Origin: Xestospongia bergquistia
Lineage: Eukaryota > Porifera > Demospongiae > Haplosclerida > Petrosiidae
DNA length: 64,000 bases
Reading direction: 5' to 3'
NCBI GenBank assembly: GCA_963965975.1
Contig: OZ014412.1
Span: 14,212,849-14,276,848, forward strand
Shown here: positions 11,246-24,856 of the stretch, piece after piece
Layout of the letters: each line of letters begins with the position of its first letter
How positions within the stretch are numbered: the first letter of the stretch is position 1
Made by a program: the position numbers and the translations under genes
Notes under the pieces: model-generated
Database searches by the model: none
Told to the model about the DNA's origin: nothing
The model's input: only the letters and a program-made list of their open reading frames with translations

Positions 11246-12846
11246 ATCTAAACAATGAACGATGTCGTCGTATGTATTTGCAGCTGCAAAACTTCTATAT
11301 ATCGACTCTTATTATACGAAAGGAACATGATTTTACAAGAAAAAATCGAAGAATAGCTATTCTAAATGTGCTTAAGATCTGTGTAGACAGTTACAAGAAA
11401 AGACAAGACAAAAAAATAAGATGGTAAGTCCACGACGCATATATGCGTTCTTGGCGCTGTCATTGATTGATAGCATAAATGCGTTTTTGGCGTGTAAAGG
11501 TTAAAGGTGAAAGTTAACAAGAAGTTGCTTCAACAACATCTTAGTGTCACAGTGGGGAAGGTTGTTACACTGAAAGACATTAGCAACACACAGACTGGAC
11601 TGGTAAGTAAAGAGGATGAAAATAATCTAGACACTCTTGTTAAGAAGTTAAGAGATATGTCAGGTATATTAATATCATTATTCACATGTACATGTATGTG
11701 AATTAAATCTTTTTAGGTTTGTCAATTGAAGTATTCACTGATGCTAGCAACACTTTTACAGGCTTATTGTTTCAAGACAGTGTTATGAATTCTGTCTTTG
11801 ATTTGAATCCTGAGGTAATTGTTGTTGATGCTACTTATAAACTGAACAATTTGAGAATGCCTCTGTATTTATTGATATACATTGATGGCAATGTGCTGAT
11901 GTTCTTGACAACGATGGAAATAGAAGAAGCCATACCAAATGGTCCAAACCTTTAAGTGCACAAATGCCAAATGGGACTGTACTAAGGTTGTGATGAGTGA
12001 TAAAAACTTGAAAGAAAGGACAGTTTTCATGAAAGAGTTTCCTAATACTACATTACACATAATTTTGCTTGTTTCATGTCCTGAGAAGCTTCAGAAGAAA
12101 AGTAACAACAGACAAACTGAGTATTCTTCCAGGTTAAAGAGATCATGTCTTAGAAATTATTTCTAACCTAGTGTGTTCAAAGTCAGAGTTGGAGTATGAT
12201 GAGCACTACCAGGCTCCTTTGAAATCATGAGTAAAAACCATGATAACATATTACAACACTAACTGGCACGGAATTCACCAGCAGTGGGTTGCATGTTACA
12301 GGAAGTTTGTTTCACCTTGGGAGAAAAAATCAACAATAGACTGGAAAACATCAATGGGAAAATAAAAAGTATCTGTTGTAGGTAAGACTTTAATAATGAT
12401 ACGCGTGACATTCATGTTAATCATTATTATTAAATAGGAACAGTAGTTTGTCAAAGTTTTTTAATGAGTATTTTGCTGTGCTAGCTACTCTGAGGAATGA
12501 GCATGACCATGCAACTCTAATGGCTCTTGTTAAGTGGAATGTTACTGTTACTGACCCTATTGAAGTGGAGCATGCATCGATTTTGACACCTTACACATTA
12601 AGGTATTATTCCTTATTATTGTTTTTTTCATATTGTGATTTTACTATCATTGTAGATTTGTGTCTAAGCAACTTAAGCTAAAAAGTAGTATTATTAGTAT
12701 TAGTAGAATTATCTTTGAATCAGAAAATGAATGCAAAGTTGCATCTTTGGCAAGAATTCTACAAGCCACAATTTTGAAAAACCTGATCAAAATTACTTGT
12801 TGTTTTATAGTAGTAATTATTGAATATTATATTGTTAATTTTGTAT

Positions 12847-12960
12847 AACAAATTAACAGCAAACTTATAAGAACAGATAAATAAGAAATATTTTTAATTA
12901 GCTTCCACTTGTCCCAAAATTGTGGTTATTAATGAAGGTGGGCGTGTCACGAATTTGGCA
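12847..12960. repeat. Partial copy of the MITE at 7346-7695
   Basis: This matches 7557-7672 closely (aacagcaaacttataagaac, then aaggtgggcgtgtcac) but stops before the terminal CCCT sequence. It is a truncated copy lying directly behind the MULE-like pseudogene. Confidence 0.75.
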
Positions 12961-12984
12961 GCTTTGTCACAGTAAAGTATCAAA

Positions 12985-13240
12985 GAAGACCTCAAATGTC
13001 AAGCCACACATTCTATATTACTAGACTTCCCCCCTCAGATGAAACTCCACCAGTGTCTCCACAGCAACCAGGCAATAATGTGTATGATCTCTTCTCAGTC
13101 AAAGGCAACACCAACCCAATTGTTTTGACAGTTCATGTAAACATGACAGTCCTTCCCATAGAACTAGAGACAAGGGCTTCTCTGTCCTTAATTAGTGAAT
13201 ATACTTATAAATCCATTATACACTGTCCAAGTTGAGAAGA
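12985..13240 (+). pseudogene. Ty3/gypsy protease fragment
   Basis: A short open stretch reads NNVYDLFSVKGNTNPIVLTV, then LPIELETRASLSLISE. This is the active-site region of a retroviral-type aspartic protease (normally DTGAS). Both the catalytic Asp (now Glu) and the Gly (now Arg) are changed. Upstream gag and downstream RT are absent, so it is an isolated fragment of a second gypsy-like element. Confidence 0.65.
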
Positions 13241-13394
13241 GTTCTTTATTACAAAAAGGTGTTATATGCATGGAATGTAAGGTGAGGAATTTCCTGGCCT
13301 ATTATATACAATTAGCGCTGAAGCACTATATTTATTATTTGTTCACGTGAATGTCATACGAACACACCACGTTTTCTCTTGTGATGCCAGCGGG

Positions 13395-14411
13395 AAAGAG
13401 ATTGAGATAACAAACAAAGGAGGTTGTTGTGAATGTCTATGATTATTTTGAAGAACTTGACAGGCGTAAATGGACTGAAGGATCTCTGAAACAAACCTCT
13501 GATGCTACAAAACTTTCACATACCAGCACGGAAGGAGATACTTAGTACAGGGAGCTGCCTTTTCAACTCCAACAAATAGGTAGAGCATCTCCAGACGCCT
13601 GTTAGTTGATGATTTTGATCATGAAGCCATCAGACGAAAAATATACCACCTCTATCGGGGCAATGAGCATGTGACACTGTCCAAGTTGCTTGTTGTTTTT
13701 AAAGAGGATAACCTCTTTCACAGTCAGCGGTCAACCCTCCACATATTGCTAAGGGGAATGGGTTTCAAGTAAGTCACCATAACTTTTCTTATGATGTCCA
13801 TTAATATTATACTTTATAGACATAAGAGAGTGTATGACAGACACCACTACTATGAACAACCACACATTATGGAACAGAGGCATGCTTACCTTCATCGAAT
13901 GATGACGAATCACCAAGAGAATAGGCCAGTTGTTTACTTTGATGAAACCTGGGCCAATGCTCATGATGGTAAGGATTGTGGTTGGGTGGAGAGGGATGAT
14001 GTGACTAGTGGAATCCTTGGTGGTATAAAAAGTCCTCCTGGGAAGGGTTGCAGAGCTTATTATTCTTGGAGCTGGTGGGGAGATTGGTTGGATTCCCAAT
14101 ACCACTCTCATATTCAGATCCAAAAAAGATTACAATGATGAGATGACTGCTGATCATTTTAGGAGTGGTTTACTACCAAACTTCTCCCAAATGGTCCACG
14201 TAACAGTCTTATTGTCATGGATAATACCTCATATCATAATTGTCATAGTGACCCTGTCCCAGTCAAAAGTTGGACAAAGCAAACGATGCAAGATTGGCTT
14301 CAGGCAAAGGGAGTTGAATTCCTAACAAATGCCTTGAAAGCTGAATTGTATAGCATCATGCAAACATTGAAACCTACCCCTCGCTATGTTGTTAATAGTA
14401 AACCTCAGTAA
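13395..14411 (+). pseudogene. Tc1/mariner-superfamily (DDE_3-like) transposase
   Basis: The N-terminal region has VVVNVYDYFEELDRRKW, then LVDDFDHEAIRRKIYHLYRG and SQRSTLHILLRGMGF, as in helix-turn-helix parts of these transposases. A probable intron (GTAAGT at about 13769, TAG near 13819) follows. The catalytic part has VVYFDETWANAHDGKDCGW (first Asp), LIILGAGGEIGWIPNTTLI in another frame, and SLIVMDNTSYHNCHSDP (second Asp). LQAKGVEFLTNALKAELY may carry the third acidic residue. Frameshifts near 14050 and 14165 disable it. No terminal repeats were found. Confidence 0.75.
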
Positions 14412-14429
14412 AGAGTGTCAACACTTTAT

Positions 14430-14880
14430 ATGCAAAATTATTTTGTGGGCGTGCCATAGTTAATTTTTGTGGGTGTGCGAGTTAATAACTAAATAATTCT
14501 CTAAGAATACTTCAATACTTCTGTCTCTATTGTGTTAGAGTGCCTTCTGTTTCCATGTGAAGGTTTATACTTATTGTGTAAAGTCATTTAGGCTGTCTTA
14601 TTAAACTTAAGACTTGAAGAGCCATTCTTGCCTTTTATGAACACAGGTGCTTAAGGTAATATGTTTGTCACAATATACCCTTTTACTCATGTGTTATTAG
14701 ATAAATTCTACCCATTCTAAAGAAGTTAAATAAGTGTTTACATGTTGTTAGAATGTATGGCAATGAGAAAAAACTGTCTTTAGAAGTCTGAAAAAAAGGA
14801 ATCCATTGACTTTAAGGTCACACTTGGGTTCACTATTAGCAAGAAATAACTGTTGGCTGTATATTTAATCTTATTGTACT
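14430..14880 (+). repeat. Dispersed repeat unit, copy 1
   Basis: Matches 17735-18190 in order: a GTGGGCGTG block, a ttgtgttagagtgccttctg-like block, and an end block (cactattagcaagaaataa). The third copy at about 18340-18400 keeps only the end block. A short reading frame ends FTISKK-stop in this copy and in the 17.7 kb copy. The nature of the unit is unknown. Confidence 0.65.
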
Positions 14881-15509
14881 AAGGATTTTCACAGATGCTA
14901 TTCCTGTGTGTGAGAGCTGTCATTAAAAGATCTCACTAATCTATTAATAAGCACATAAAATCATTAACTGGACATTTAAAGTGATGACTTCTTCCTATTA
15001 CCATACATAAAAGCATTCATTTCACAAAATACAAAAGCTTTTCATAATTCCTGAGTTAATGAGTAATGTGTAACAAATAAAACTTCATTTCCGACCACAT
15101 AATTTGTCCTTGTGAAATAGGTTCCCATTATTCAGGTGTACAATCTTCCACTGTACTGATACTAATAGACTTACATTTACTAAATATGACATTTGTCATG
15201 ATATTTGCAAGCTACATGTGTTGTGCTTAAAACATTCAATAAGCTGTTGTGTTTACGCTGTTGCTAGGTAGCTATTTTGTACATGATGTTTACAAAATTT
15301 TGTAAACAAGTACTTATAGGATTGTTCTTCCTGGATACCAAGTATGGTATATATCTGTACGAAATGTATGTATGCAACCATTTGTTTGAAATTATTTACA
15401 GCGACAAGTGTAATTTACCCAATTTAGGTCACATTTAATATATTCTCCAAATTTCAATGATGTATATAGCTATAATGTTTGCTATAGTTAGTGATTACTT
15501 TGTTGTTAA

Positions 15510-16531
<1,022 letters not shown>

Positions 16532-16539
16532 TTAAGAGT

Positions 16540-17734
16540 TTGATTTAAATTTTTATGATCGTTTATACTTCAAAAGACATAGTTGTTCTAATATCCGTAT
16601 TGCATCATCACGCAAGGAGAATAATACCTTCATTCTCTTTTCTCGTAAGACTTCAGGATTCTCCAAGTAGATGAGGAATGTCCTCAGTTACAAATGTAAA
16701 ATTGCCAATTGGTCAAGACTAGAGGTCCTGGTATAACTCTCACAAATCAAATATTCTCCATCAGCAGTATAAGTCACTCATGATGTGTTATGATAAATTT
16801 TAAAATAAGACCATTTTGTAAACAACATAACATTATTATAGCCAAACAAAATGATCACACATGATGACACAAGTTAGGTCTACATTTAATTACAGTAAAT
16901 TTTTATAACATTATTCAAGAATATAGATGTTTTATATCATAGTATACTGTTTATATTAATATATTGTCCAATGTTTATGTAGTTAGACACAAAAATTTCA
17001 CAGATGATAAACCTGTGTGCATATAAAGGGTATTAAGGGAACTAATAAGATTAAAAACATTCTCTTTCATTGTCATATTCTCACAAATTATTACTAGGTT
17101 ATGAATATTGTTATCATGAAAGTGTGAAAAAGCAATTAGAAGTCAAGAGGCACTGAAGAAACATTTATATGATGATTACCATAATATATTTAAAACAATT
17201 GTGTAGGCTAGTACATTCATGCTTGTCCAAGTTGAATTTGTATTGACATTAATTGTTTTCAGTACCTTTAAATTAATTGCTATTGCTAACCTACAATTAC
17301 CAGGTTATAATGTCTTTATAGGTAAAGGACTAGTTATTAGGGATCATCGGGTTTGTCTACTCAAGTTTTAATACAAATTACAGTTTGTCTACAGATAATG
17401 CCATTCTAATTAATAGAAAATTTGGATTTGTCATTGATAATAATCATTCAAAAATATGATTAAATCTCGTTGTGAAATTCTTAAAGAGTTGCAGACTAAC
17501 CTAAATTTCATAAGTTCTATTGACTTCTTGGATTAATCATACATGTACCAACTAAAACATACTATGATGAGTGAAGCAAATGTGTATAAAAATGCAAGAT
17601 CAATTTTAATCTGACAATTTATTTCAGCTAAGGGAACATTTTGTACAGTAAAGTCAGAGTCATGGAGTTTACTGCCACTGTATGAGGAGGAAGAATACTT
17701 TTCAAATGAAGGTCACAGATATATACTTGACCTT
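16540..17734. other. Intron, no gene recognised
   Basis: AT-rich. About 17040-17130 resembles 22130-22230 (shared aggttatgaatattgtta), suggesting a weak intronic repeat. Nothing coding was identified. Confidence 0.35.
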
Positions 17735-18190
17735 TATATTAATTATTGTGGGCGTGTCTGTTTACTTAATCAGTAATAATATTGTCTGAAGATACTTCGT
17801 AGAGTGTTGCGTCTTTGTTGTGCTAGAGCGTTTTATGTTGCTATGCTAAGCTTTAAAATTGTCCTCAAAAATCCTTTGGGCATATACAATAGATTATATA
17901 CTTGAAGAACTATTACTAGTTGTCTACGTTCACCATCAAGTATGTTCGTTAGAATATAGTGTTTATGTTCATGTGTATTATTGAATAACAACTTATGACC
18001 ATTTTAGCAGTTACAAAGGCTCTTACAGAAGGTAAACGAATCCTTGTCCGTTGCTAGAATGTACGAAGATGAGAAAATGACTGTTTTTTAGACGTTTGTA
18101 GAAAATGTAAGGAATCCATCCACTTGAAAGGCACGCTCGAGTTCACTATTAGCAAGAAATAAGTATAGAATGTATATTTTACATAACTAA
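17735..18190 (+). repeat. Dispersed repeat unit, copy 2, with short ORF end
   Basis: Second copy of the 14430-14880 unit and the better preserved one. Its end block reads DVCRKCKESIHLKGTLEF and TISKK-stop, with a CxxC pair that copy 1 has lost. It could be the last exon of an unknown repeated gene. Confidence 0.6.
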
Positions 18191-18544
18191 ACCCTATAGT
18201 TGTTTTAATATAAAATTAGAGTTAGCTAGTTATAAGTCTTTCACTAAAAAAGAGCAAACTTGTTGGATGTAAAATTCTTTATATACTGTATTAATGTGCA
18301 CATTAGTACATGACTTTATTACATCTATCATATATAAAAGGTTAAGGCCACACTCAGGTTCACTATTAGAAAGAAAAAGGAATTAGCTTTATATATTTAT
18401 AGTTGTTATCGACGTTAAAATATGTCTATCTTATAAATGTGCAACTAATTTTTTTTTATTTTTGATTTTTTTATGACAAAATGAATCCCCAATAGTTACT
18501 ACTAGTTTAAAGGGCACAAACAGAATAGAACTATAATAAAGAAA

Positions 18545-19335
18545 ACAGAATTAAGGTACAGGACATAGTATCATTAATAACACAGAGATAAAATAAGTGA
18601 TTGATAATATATAAGTTTTAGTGTTAAAAGTGATGGTGAGTAGATGGTAAAGAAGCATATTTAATTTAAATTTAAAAGTGACTACAGATAAGCTACATTT
18701 TTCATGATAAGTAAGTGAATTCCACAGCGAGAGAACAGAAAGACAAATGAGTTTTGTGAAGCAGATGAGTGACAAAAAGCAATGGTAAAGGTGAGAGGAT
18801 CAAAGTGATGAGAAGCATAACTTGGCAGAGGTTTGCAAATGAAAATATCAGAAGGAAAATGAAGGAAGTTGTTAGTGACTTTATAGAGAAGACATAATTT
18901 GGAAATAGAGCGAGAGGGTTGGATGGTTAAAAATTGAGAGAAGAGATGAGTAACCATTGTTCCATTTATAAGAGCACATTTTTAGAGCAAAGTGTTGAAT
19001 TTTCTCAAGAATTTCAGAATTAGTGGAAGATACGGGTGGGTCCAAAACAGAGGAGCAATAGGAAAAATAGGGAATAACGATTAAGAGAGTGATACAAAGT
19101 GAAAAGAGTATGAGGAGAAGGATGGTTATAGAAGTTATGATAGATGATCCCAATGGTTTGACAAGCTTTAGTGCGGACAGTGAGAAGACCATGATAAATT
19201 AGAGGTGATAATAACACCAAGATATTTAAATAAATTGACTCATTCAAGTTGAGAAACTTTTAAGAAAAGAGGAGAGAGGGAGGCTAGAAAAGAGGGAGAC
19301 TTATGAGAGACAATTATGTATCTCTTTTTTTTAGA
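18545..19335 (-). pseudogene. Non-LTR retrotransposon, 3' end of ORF2 (Jockey/CR1/L2-like)
   Basis: Read on the minus strand with several frame changes: VNLFKYLGVIITSNLSWS, TIGIIYHNFYNHPSPHTLF, then EILEKIQHFALKMCSYKWN, SISKLCLLYKVTNNFLHFP and SLWNSL. This is the typical thumb and C-terminal region behind the reverse transcriptase of non-LTR elements (the YLGV...LxW block, and the aromatic-rich WDP and WNSLP blocks). The catalytic part and everything 5' is missing, as expected from 5' truncation on insertion. Four overlapping open frames are pieces of this one gene. Confidence 0.75.
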
Positions 19336-19357
19336 TTTTTAGAATTTTTAAATCAAA

Positions 19358-19485
19358 AAACAAAGAGAATAGTACCTGACAGTCATTTTGAAGTGTCTAT
19401 AAAGCCAAAGTTATTTCTAGATTAGCACGTAGAAGCATTCGTTCTCATATATTAATGTACGGTATGCGGGGGTGGAAAATTAAAT
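19358..19485. repeat. Intronic repeat shared with 63872-64000
   Basis: Strong match over the whole stretch (agagaatagtacctgacagt, and tatgcgggggtggaaaatta). It lies about 400 bp from ankyrin exon 3 here. The copy at 63872 sits in an intron of the right paralogue. Confidence 0.85.
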
Positions 19486-19878
19486 TCCACTTTTCTCAAA
19501 ATTAATTTTGGGTTGTAGCTCGTTTCTATCGTGAAAATGACAGAAATGACTCAAGTGGTCCGTTTTTGCATATACGGTCACAAATATAATAAACATTTGT
19601 TAAAATCTTTAAAGAGGAGATGCTACATCAAAATATTGTATCCGTGACAACATTATGTAATATATTTAGCAGTGATGAGGTCATGAAAATGGTCAGTTAA
19701 AAAAATGTAATTAGCTAATGGTTTTTACATTTCTACAAGTAATAATGATAACTGTAGAAAACTAGTTGTTGCAATTGATTAATGTTGAAGTAGATGTAAT
19801 GATAATGTGGAGCTTATTACATTGAGACTATAATGGACATATCATTAGTATTTAGTGTAGTAAATATTTAATACTAAC

Positions 19879-19971
19879 CGCATCAACAGCATTTACATTA
19901 GCTCCATTGTTAATTAAAAATGTAGCAACTTCAGTATTTCCATTTATAATAGCACTATGCAAAGGAGTCAT
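19879..19971 (-). CDS. Ankyrin-repeat exon 3 of the left minus-strand gene
   Basis: 93 bases encode MTPLHSAIINGNTEVATFLI and NNGANVNAVDA, a standard ankyrin repeat. The exon is phase 0 at both ends with an AG acceptor and a GTTAGT donor. It joins in frame to the exons at 22766-22861 and 6797-6895. Confidence 0.85.
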
Positions 19972-20352
19972 CTTGAAATAAAAGATAAAAACAACATTAA
20001 TAAGACAATACAAAATAGTATATGTACATAGCCTACTGTGGTAAATTATGTGACATTGTTGACTAATGCTTAAAAAATATTATAATATAACTACTTGTTA
20101 TAAAATTGTAGGTATAATATTATAGGTTTCATATTACTAATTAGTTATTGTATGTATGCATACCATATAGTGATATGATAATACTAAATAGTTGATTATA
20201 TAAGAAACACTGGACATGGATAGTATGATAGACTACATCAGAATAATATGATCTAAATGTAAGCCACAATTTCTAACAACTGGGCCACCACATAATACAT
20301 AGATGAAGTATGGTTCTAATATACTTAAAGAAAGTATATGTACTGTATATAT

Positions 20353-20555
20353 GTTACAGTAAGATTGTGTATATAGGGATTTTGCGAAATCCCTGAAACT
20401 TTCAGGGAGTTTGTGAAATCACTTAAATTTTCACTTAGGGACTTTAGGTTAAGGTTTAGGCTTCTATAAGTCCTTAAGTGAAAAAGTGATTTCACAAACT
20501 CCCTGAAAGTTTCAGGGATTTTGCAAAATCCCTATATACACAATCTTACTGTAAC
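20353..20555. mobile_element. Palindromic foldback MITE
   Basis: The left arm begins gttacagtaagattgtgtat and the right arm ends with its complement. The two arms of about 85-90 bp are nearly identical in inverted order (mismatches such as gcgaaat/gcaaaat), with a short centre. No coding potential. It sits in the intron between ankyrin exons 2 and 3. Confidence 0.85.
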
Positions 20556-20559
20556 ATGT

Positions 20560-22760
20560 ACAAAGAGGTACATCAACTCATATCAGGTTTAGACATAATG
20601 ACATTTCAAATTTTTGGCAATGACTAAAGAACTCATAAAGTCAGTAATGAATATACTTTTGTTTTTATAGTCTGTGCAATTTATCTCAAAATAATTATGC
20701 AATGAATATGTTTACTCAGAACCTATTTTATATATAATATTTTGTACTTGAAAGTTTTAAAAAACTATAAGGATTCTTTAATACGCACTTGTGTTATTAT
20801 ATCAAACTAATATCTTATTTCACTAAATCCAGATTTCTAAAAAAACACTTAATACTATAGCATTCATATGTGGTACCTTAGGTACAATCATATTACACTA
20901 GGATAAAACCCCTCGATGTAATCAATGCTTAATATTGATTTCATGTAGTCATTACTTATAACAAGAATTCATAAACTATTTAGAGTATTCATGACCATTA
21001 TGATGATACAGTGTTCATTATTAATGTATCACTAGATAGACCCTACAGTATAAACTGCTACAATTATTTATAGTATACTCATATTACATATACAAACATG
21101 AAATGTAAATTGATACACAAGGCTGACTGAAAGCAATACTACAATGTCTAATATAACAACTACACATTAGACATATTAACAGATCATGTACAAGAAGTAG
21201 AAAGACAGTCTAGATTTATCGAGTAATTATAACAAACCTAACTAACTAATCAGTATTACCAATATACTTTTTTGACCTTTCATTACTATTAGTTTAACAA
21301 TTACTAATAGTTTTAGTAATTATAACAAACCTACATAGTTTAGTGACAAATATTACCTTGTAACAGTACATGTATGGATATCATAAAACGTTTACAGTAT
21401 ATGGGGAGATTCTATTGACATTTATATCTTCATGCATGTATAATGTATTATACAGTATACACAAATACATCCATGTACATAGCAAGACTTTGTGGCTTCC
21501 TTCATGCATGCATGTTGTAATAAATAACATTCATGGTTATTGAGATTTATGAATTTTGTTTGAGAATATGACTTTTGTTTAATCTTCATATGAATTCAAA
21601 CATATGTTAAATTGTGATACTTGTTCAATTACCTCAAATTTATGTTCTTAACTCAGCAATAAGTCAGATATTATTGACCCTTCACAAGGAAATTTGAAGT
21701 TGGTATATTTAAGTATATTGCCTTAAAACAGGCAACATTACAAGGCTCTACAGTGCATGTGAATGATTTGGACAAATGTTAAAGTCAAGATATTTCCTTG
21801 TTGGCAGTATACACAGGAGCCTTTTTTGAAAGAATAGTTTTACAAATGTTACAAATCCTATATGTTCTTGTCTCCAGACTCATCCACTCTAAGCAAACGG
21901 ACAACAACACTAAACTAGTCTAATACTTTACAAAATTTTGCTGTAGCCACTATTACTTGTCAAGATAATATAAATATGACCTTTATTAAGTTATACCTCT
22001 CTAGCTAAGAGACTTCTAACATTATTTAATGTAGTAAAATATAACTAGTCTGTGTATACATTAGCATTATATGTTTTGATAGTAATCATAAAATATACAA
22101 TATACTGGTTTAACCTCTGAATATAAAAAGGTCACTCTTCTTAAAATAATAAACTTAATCTTATTCATTGTCATTATTTTCTTAATCAAATAATTAGTAG
22201 GTTATGAATATTGTTAACATGGACATGCAAGTCATATAACAGATCATTTTGGACAGAGATCATAAACTTTAAAATAAATTTAGACAAAGTTAAATTTGTC
22301 AGGCTATTTCTTTTTACTATTGCTATGCCCTTAATTAAAACATTGGAGGGAAAGACTTTTGTAAATGAGTAAATGTAAATTTATAAATGTCCTTCAGATT
22401 TTGTGTTATATGATAGATATGGATTGGTTCTGTTAGAATTATTCAATAACATTGTTATTAGATTAACAAATGTACACATCATGTCAGTAACAATAACATT
22501 TTATTAATATCTGGAGTGAATAATGAGATAAGAGAAAAATTAAAAAAAAACCGACACTGTTGATTAAAATGACACAAGTATCTGTGTTATTAAATTTAGA
22601 CAATCCCATACATTATAGCTCAACTAACATCACACCATAATAATGATACAATGTGTTGTGATATGATAATTTTGGATCTCAGACTTATATATAAAACACA
22701 CTGTATATGAAAAATACACTTTTATTATTGATATATATAATTAAATTATGAGATTACTAA
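20560..22760. other. Intron of the left ankyrin gene
   Basis: No exon recognised. A possible weak repeat near 22130-22230 (see 16540-17734). Confidence 0.4.
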
Positions 22761-22765
22761 CTTAC

Positions 22766-22861
22766 CCTGTTCATATTATAGTTTACATCAGCACCTTGAT
22801 TAATAGCAGATCTGGCTTCTTCAATGTTTCCATATGTAGCTGCCATCCAGAGTTGTTGATT
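22766..22861 (-). CDS. Ankyrin-repeat exon 2 of the left minus-strand gene
   Basis: 96 bases encode NQQLWMAATYGNIEEARSAI and NQGADVNYNMNR. This is a first, slightly degenerate ankyrin repeat (WxAATYGN is a common cap form). Acceptor TAG, donor GTAAG, phase 0 at both ends. Confidence 0.85.
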
Positions 22862-22989
22862 CTATTATAAAGACAGATATGTTATCATGTATTTAGTATA
22901 GTGAGATTATGGATCAACAGCCCTCATATCTAAAAGTCCATCCTTTAGAAAGTATATAGGTAAAATGACATAGTAATAGAAAGACTTAC

Positions 22990-23007
22990 TAGCCCATCAT
23001 GAGACAT
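22990..23007 (-). CDS. First coding exon of the left ankyrin gene
   Basis: An ATG at 23007, with AAA before it, encodes only MSHDGL before a perfect GTAAGT donor. Joined to exon 2 it gives MSHDGLNQQLWMAATYGN, a natural start for an ankyrin protein. Exons 1-4 together give about 110 residues of three ankyrin repeats. By analogy with the right-hand gene, a Roc/COR-like and Death part may follow beyond the left edge. Confidence 0.7.
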
Positions 23008-23009
23008 TT

Positions 23010-24850
23010 TCAAAATGTAGTATGTTCAGCTGATTATTAAATCTAATATACCAGTGGTGTCTATGGAAGTCATGACTTAGTAGATTGTCCATTGGAATGA
23101 CAATCAACTGTAATATTAATCAAATGTGAATGCTACAGGTTATTGCTATTTCAGGAATTTTAGTGAACAATTTTATGAACTGACTGATGTAAAACACGAC
23201 ATGGTTTTATCTATTACTGAGGATTATATGGTGACATTATAATCATATTTAACTTACATTGATTGTATAGATAACAATGACTTATAACTCAGTAATATTT
23301 GAAGAAATGTTTTTGACAGATAGAAGTTGACTTTAGTTGCTAACATGAAAATAGATATTTAGAGAGCACAAGATTTTGTGTTTAGTGGTATAATACTGGT
23401 TAACAACTATATACATGTACATGTCAGGGATATTGTAATGTTAAATTAAATGTAATTAACTGTATACTTAATTACTAATCTTGAAGTAATGCTACTAGTG
23501 ATTGTATCTTATTTTTCAATGTAATGATAATGATAATTGCACTCTTTGTCAGGACATGGACCAACACAAATATAATTAATATCTAGTGTTATTGGACAGT
23601 TAATAATTCAATAATTTATGTATTATATATTGTCATCTATAGGAAATATTATCTTACAATGATACACACAACATAATTTCTACATATATTTCTGCAAGTA
23701 TTAGTACACATAAAAAGAAGATATTATATTCCTCCTAATTAGGACTGTGTTATGAGGAAACTAGTAATGTTGTGTATAGTTCTAATATCATTTTCTGCTA
23801 GTTGTATGTTATGACTTATAGATCAAAGTACAGAAATGCATAGTCTACGTACATACTAAAAACACCTAAGTAAGCACACTTAGTGTAAAATGTAATTTTC
23901 CATAACCACTACACTCAATAAAATTAATAAATCAAAAAAGTATTAGTTTTAATAGTTTGGGTATAAATACAAGTAGGTATGTTGAAAAGTTTATTTTAAA
24001 GCAGCTATCACGGAGGTTGTCATTACAAAAATAATGTCAGAACATTAGTATATCAAGGGGTACATATGTTGCATCAAATGTTTTGAGAAGATCCTCCAAA
24101 ATTTACCTATTCCATATAAAAATGAGGAGATATATACTGACGTATATAATATTATTGTTAACTAAATAGCAACGATTACTTCAACCTTTCAAATGACAAC
24201 ATTACATTCCCTTCAAATAATCTATATCTCTTTTGAATAGTGCTATATAGATTAGTAGATACATTATATAAATTTGTTACACCTATTAAAACACCATTAC
24301 TATCAGTTAACGTATAATATTATGCGTAGTAGTGATGTCTTCTTATAACTATAATTATCTGGGATCATATTTGAAAGAAGGAATGCACACATTGATATGT
24401 ATGTCCTTTAATGAATGATACTGATAGTATACTGTAGAAGTATAAGCACATGATATAAGCTGATGAGATGAACCTTCATTTTTTTGAGATCAGTTATTGA
24501 CATATAGCTAGATGTAATGATAAATACATTATTGTTATGTAATGATCATGCTGTCAAAATAATTTTAGGAGAATGAAAACAATTTATCTTACAACGACCT
24601 CTTCCAAAGAACCTAAGAACAGCCTATTACATTACACTCTATATTGCATTCTAATACTATCATTAGATATCATATAATGTACAGTACATACATACAGTAA
24701 GTGTATATCTATTACATATAGTAGTAGTTAGCAGGCACTCTGCTTTTAGGTTACAAGTGTCATGCATTTACTAGACGGCCAAATTATTTCACCATAGCAA
24801 CAATAAAATTTGGAGGTGTGGTTTGAGTACTTTAGAACGAGTTTGTTATT
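23010..24850. other. Upstream region of the left ankyrin gene
   Basis: Non-coding by inspection. It should hold the promoter and 5' UTR of the ankyrin gene at 23007. No TATA or other clear signal was recognised. Confidence 0.3.
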
Positions 24851-24856
24851 TCGACA

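Larger units (their letters stand above)
8669..11500 (-). mobile_element. piggyBac-family element, copy 2, nested in a MULE-like gene
   Basis: The ends are CCTTTACGCGCATGCGC at 8669 and, reversed, CCTTTACACGCC at 11489-11500, followed by TTAA (11501-11504). The left flank reads TTATAAG rather than TTAA, so the duplication is altered. The 2.8 kb unit carries a full-length minus-strand transposase gene. It lies inside an exon of the MULE-like gene, whose protein similarity continues on both sides. Confidence 0.8.
8053..12790 (+). pseudogene. MULE-type transposase (ZSWIM3-like), split by piggyBac copy 2
   Basis: The N-terminal region (about 8103-8380) has FTVGEK, a frameshift, then KEKVTAYEKAKSIQL and ELVYYYIN-type sequence. 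The next exon (about 8440-8545) encodes CKVMIKLSLSDDWQHLVVSD with ENHTHDVN and ends at a GTAAGA donor. Codons then run to HRMLDYETRKEAEG, where piggyBac copy 2 interrupts. Coding resumes at 11504 with KVKVNKKLLQQHL. The catalytic region follows: FTDASNTFTGLLFQDS, VDATYKLNNLRMPLYLL (first acidic residue), VMSDKNLKERTVF (second). The rest reads INGKIKS, NSSLSKFFNEYFAVLATLRN and LTPY. Several frameshifts and stops occur and no SWIM finger is readable. ZSWIM3-type proteins derive from Mutator-like transposases, so this is likely a dead transposon gene. Confidence 0.75.
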
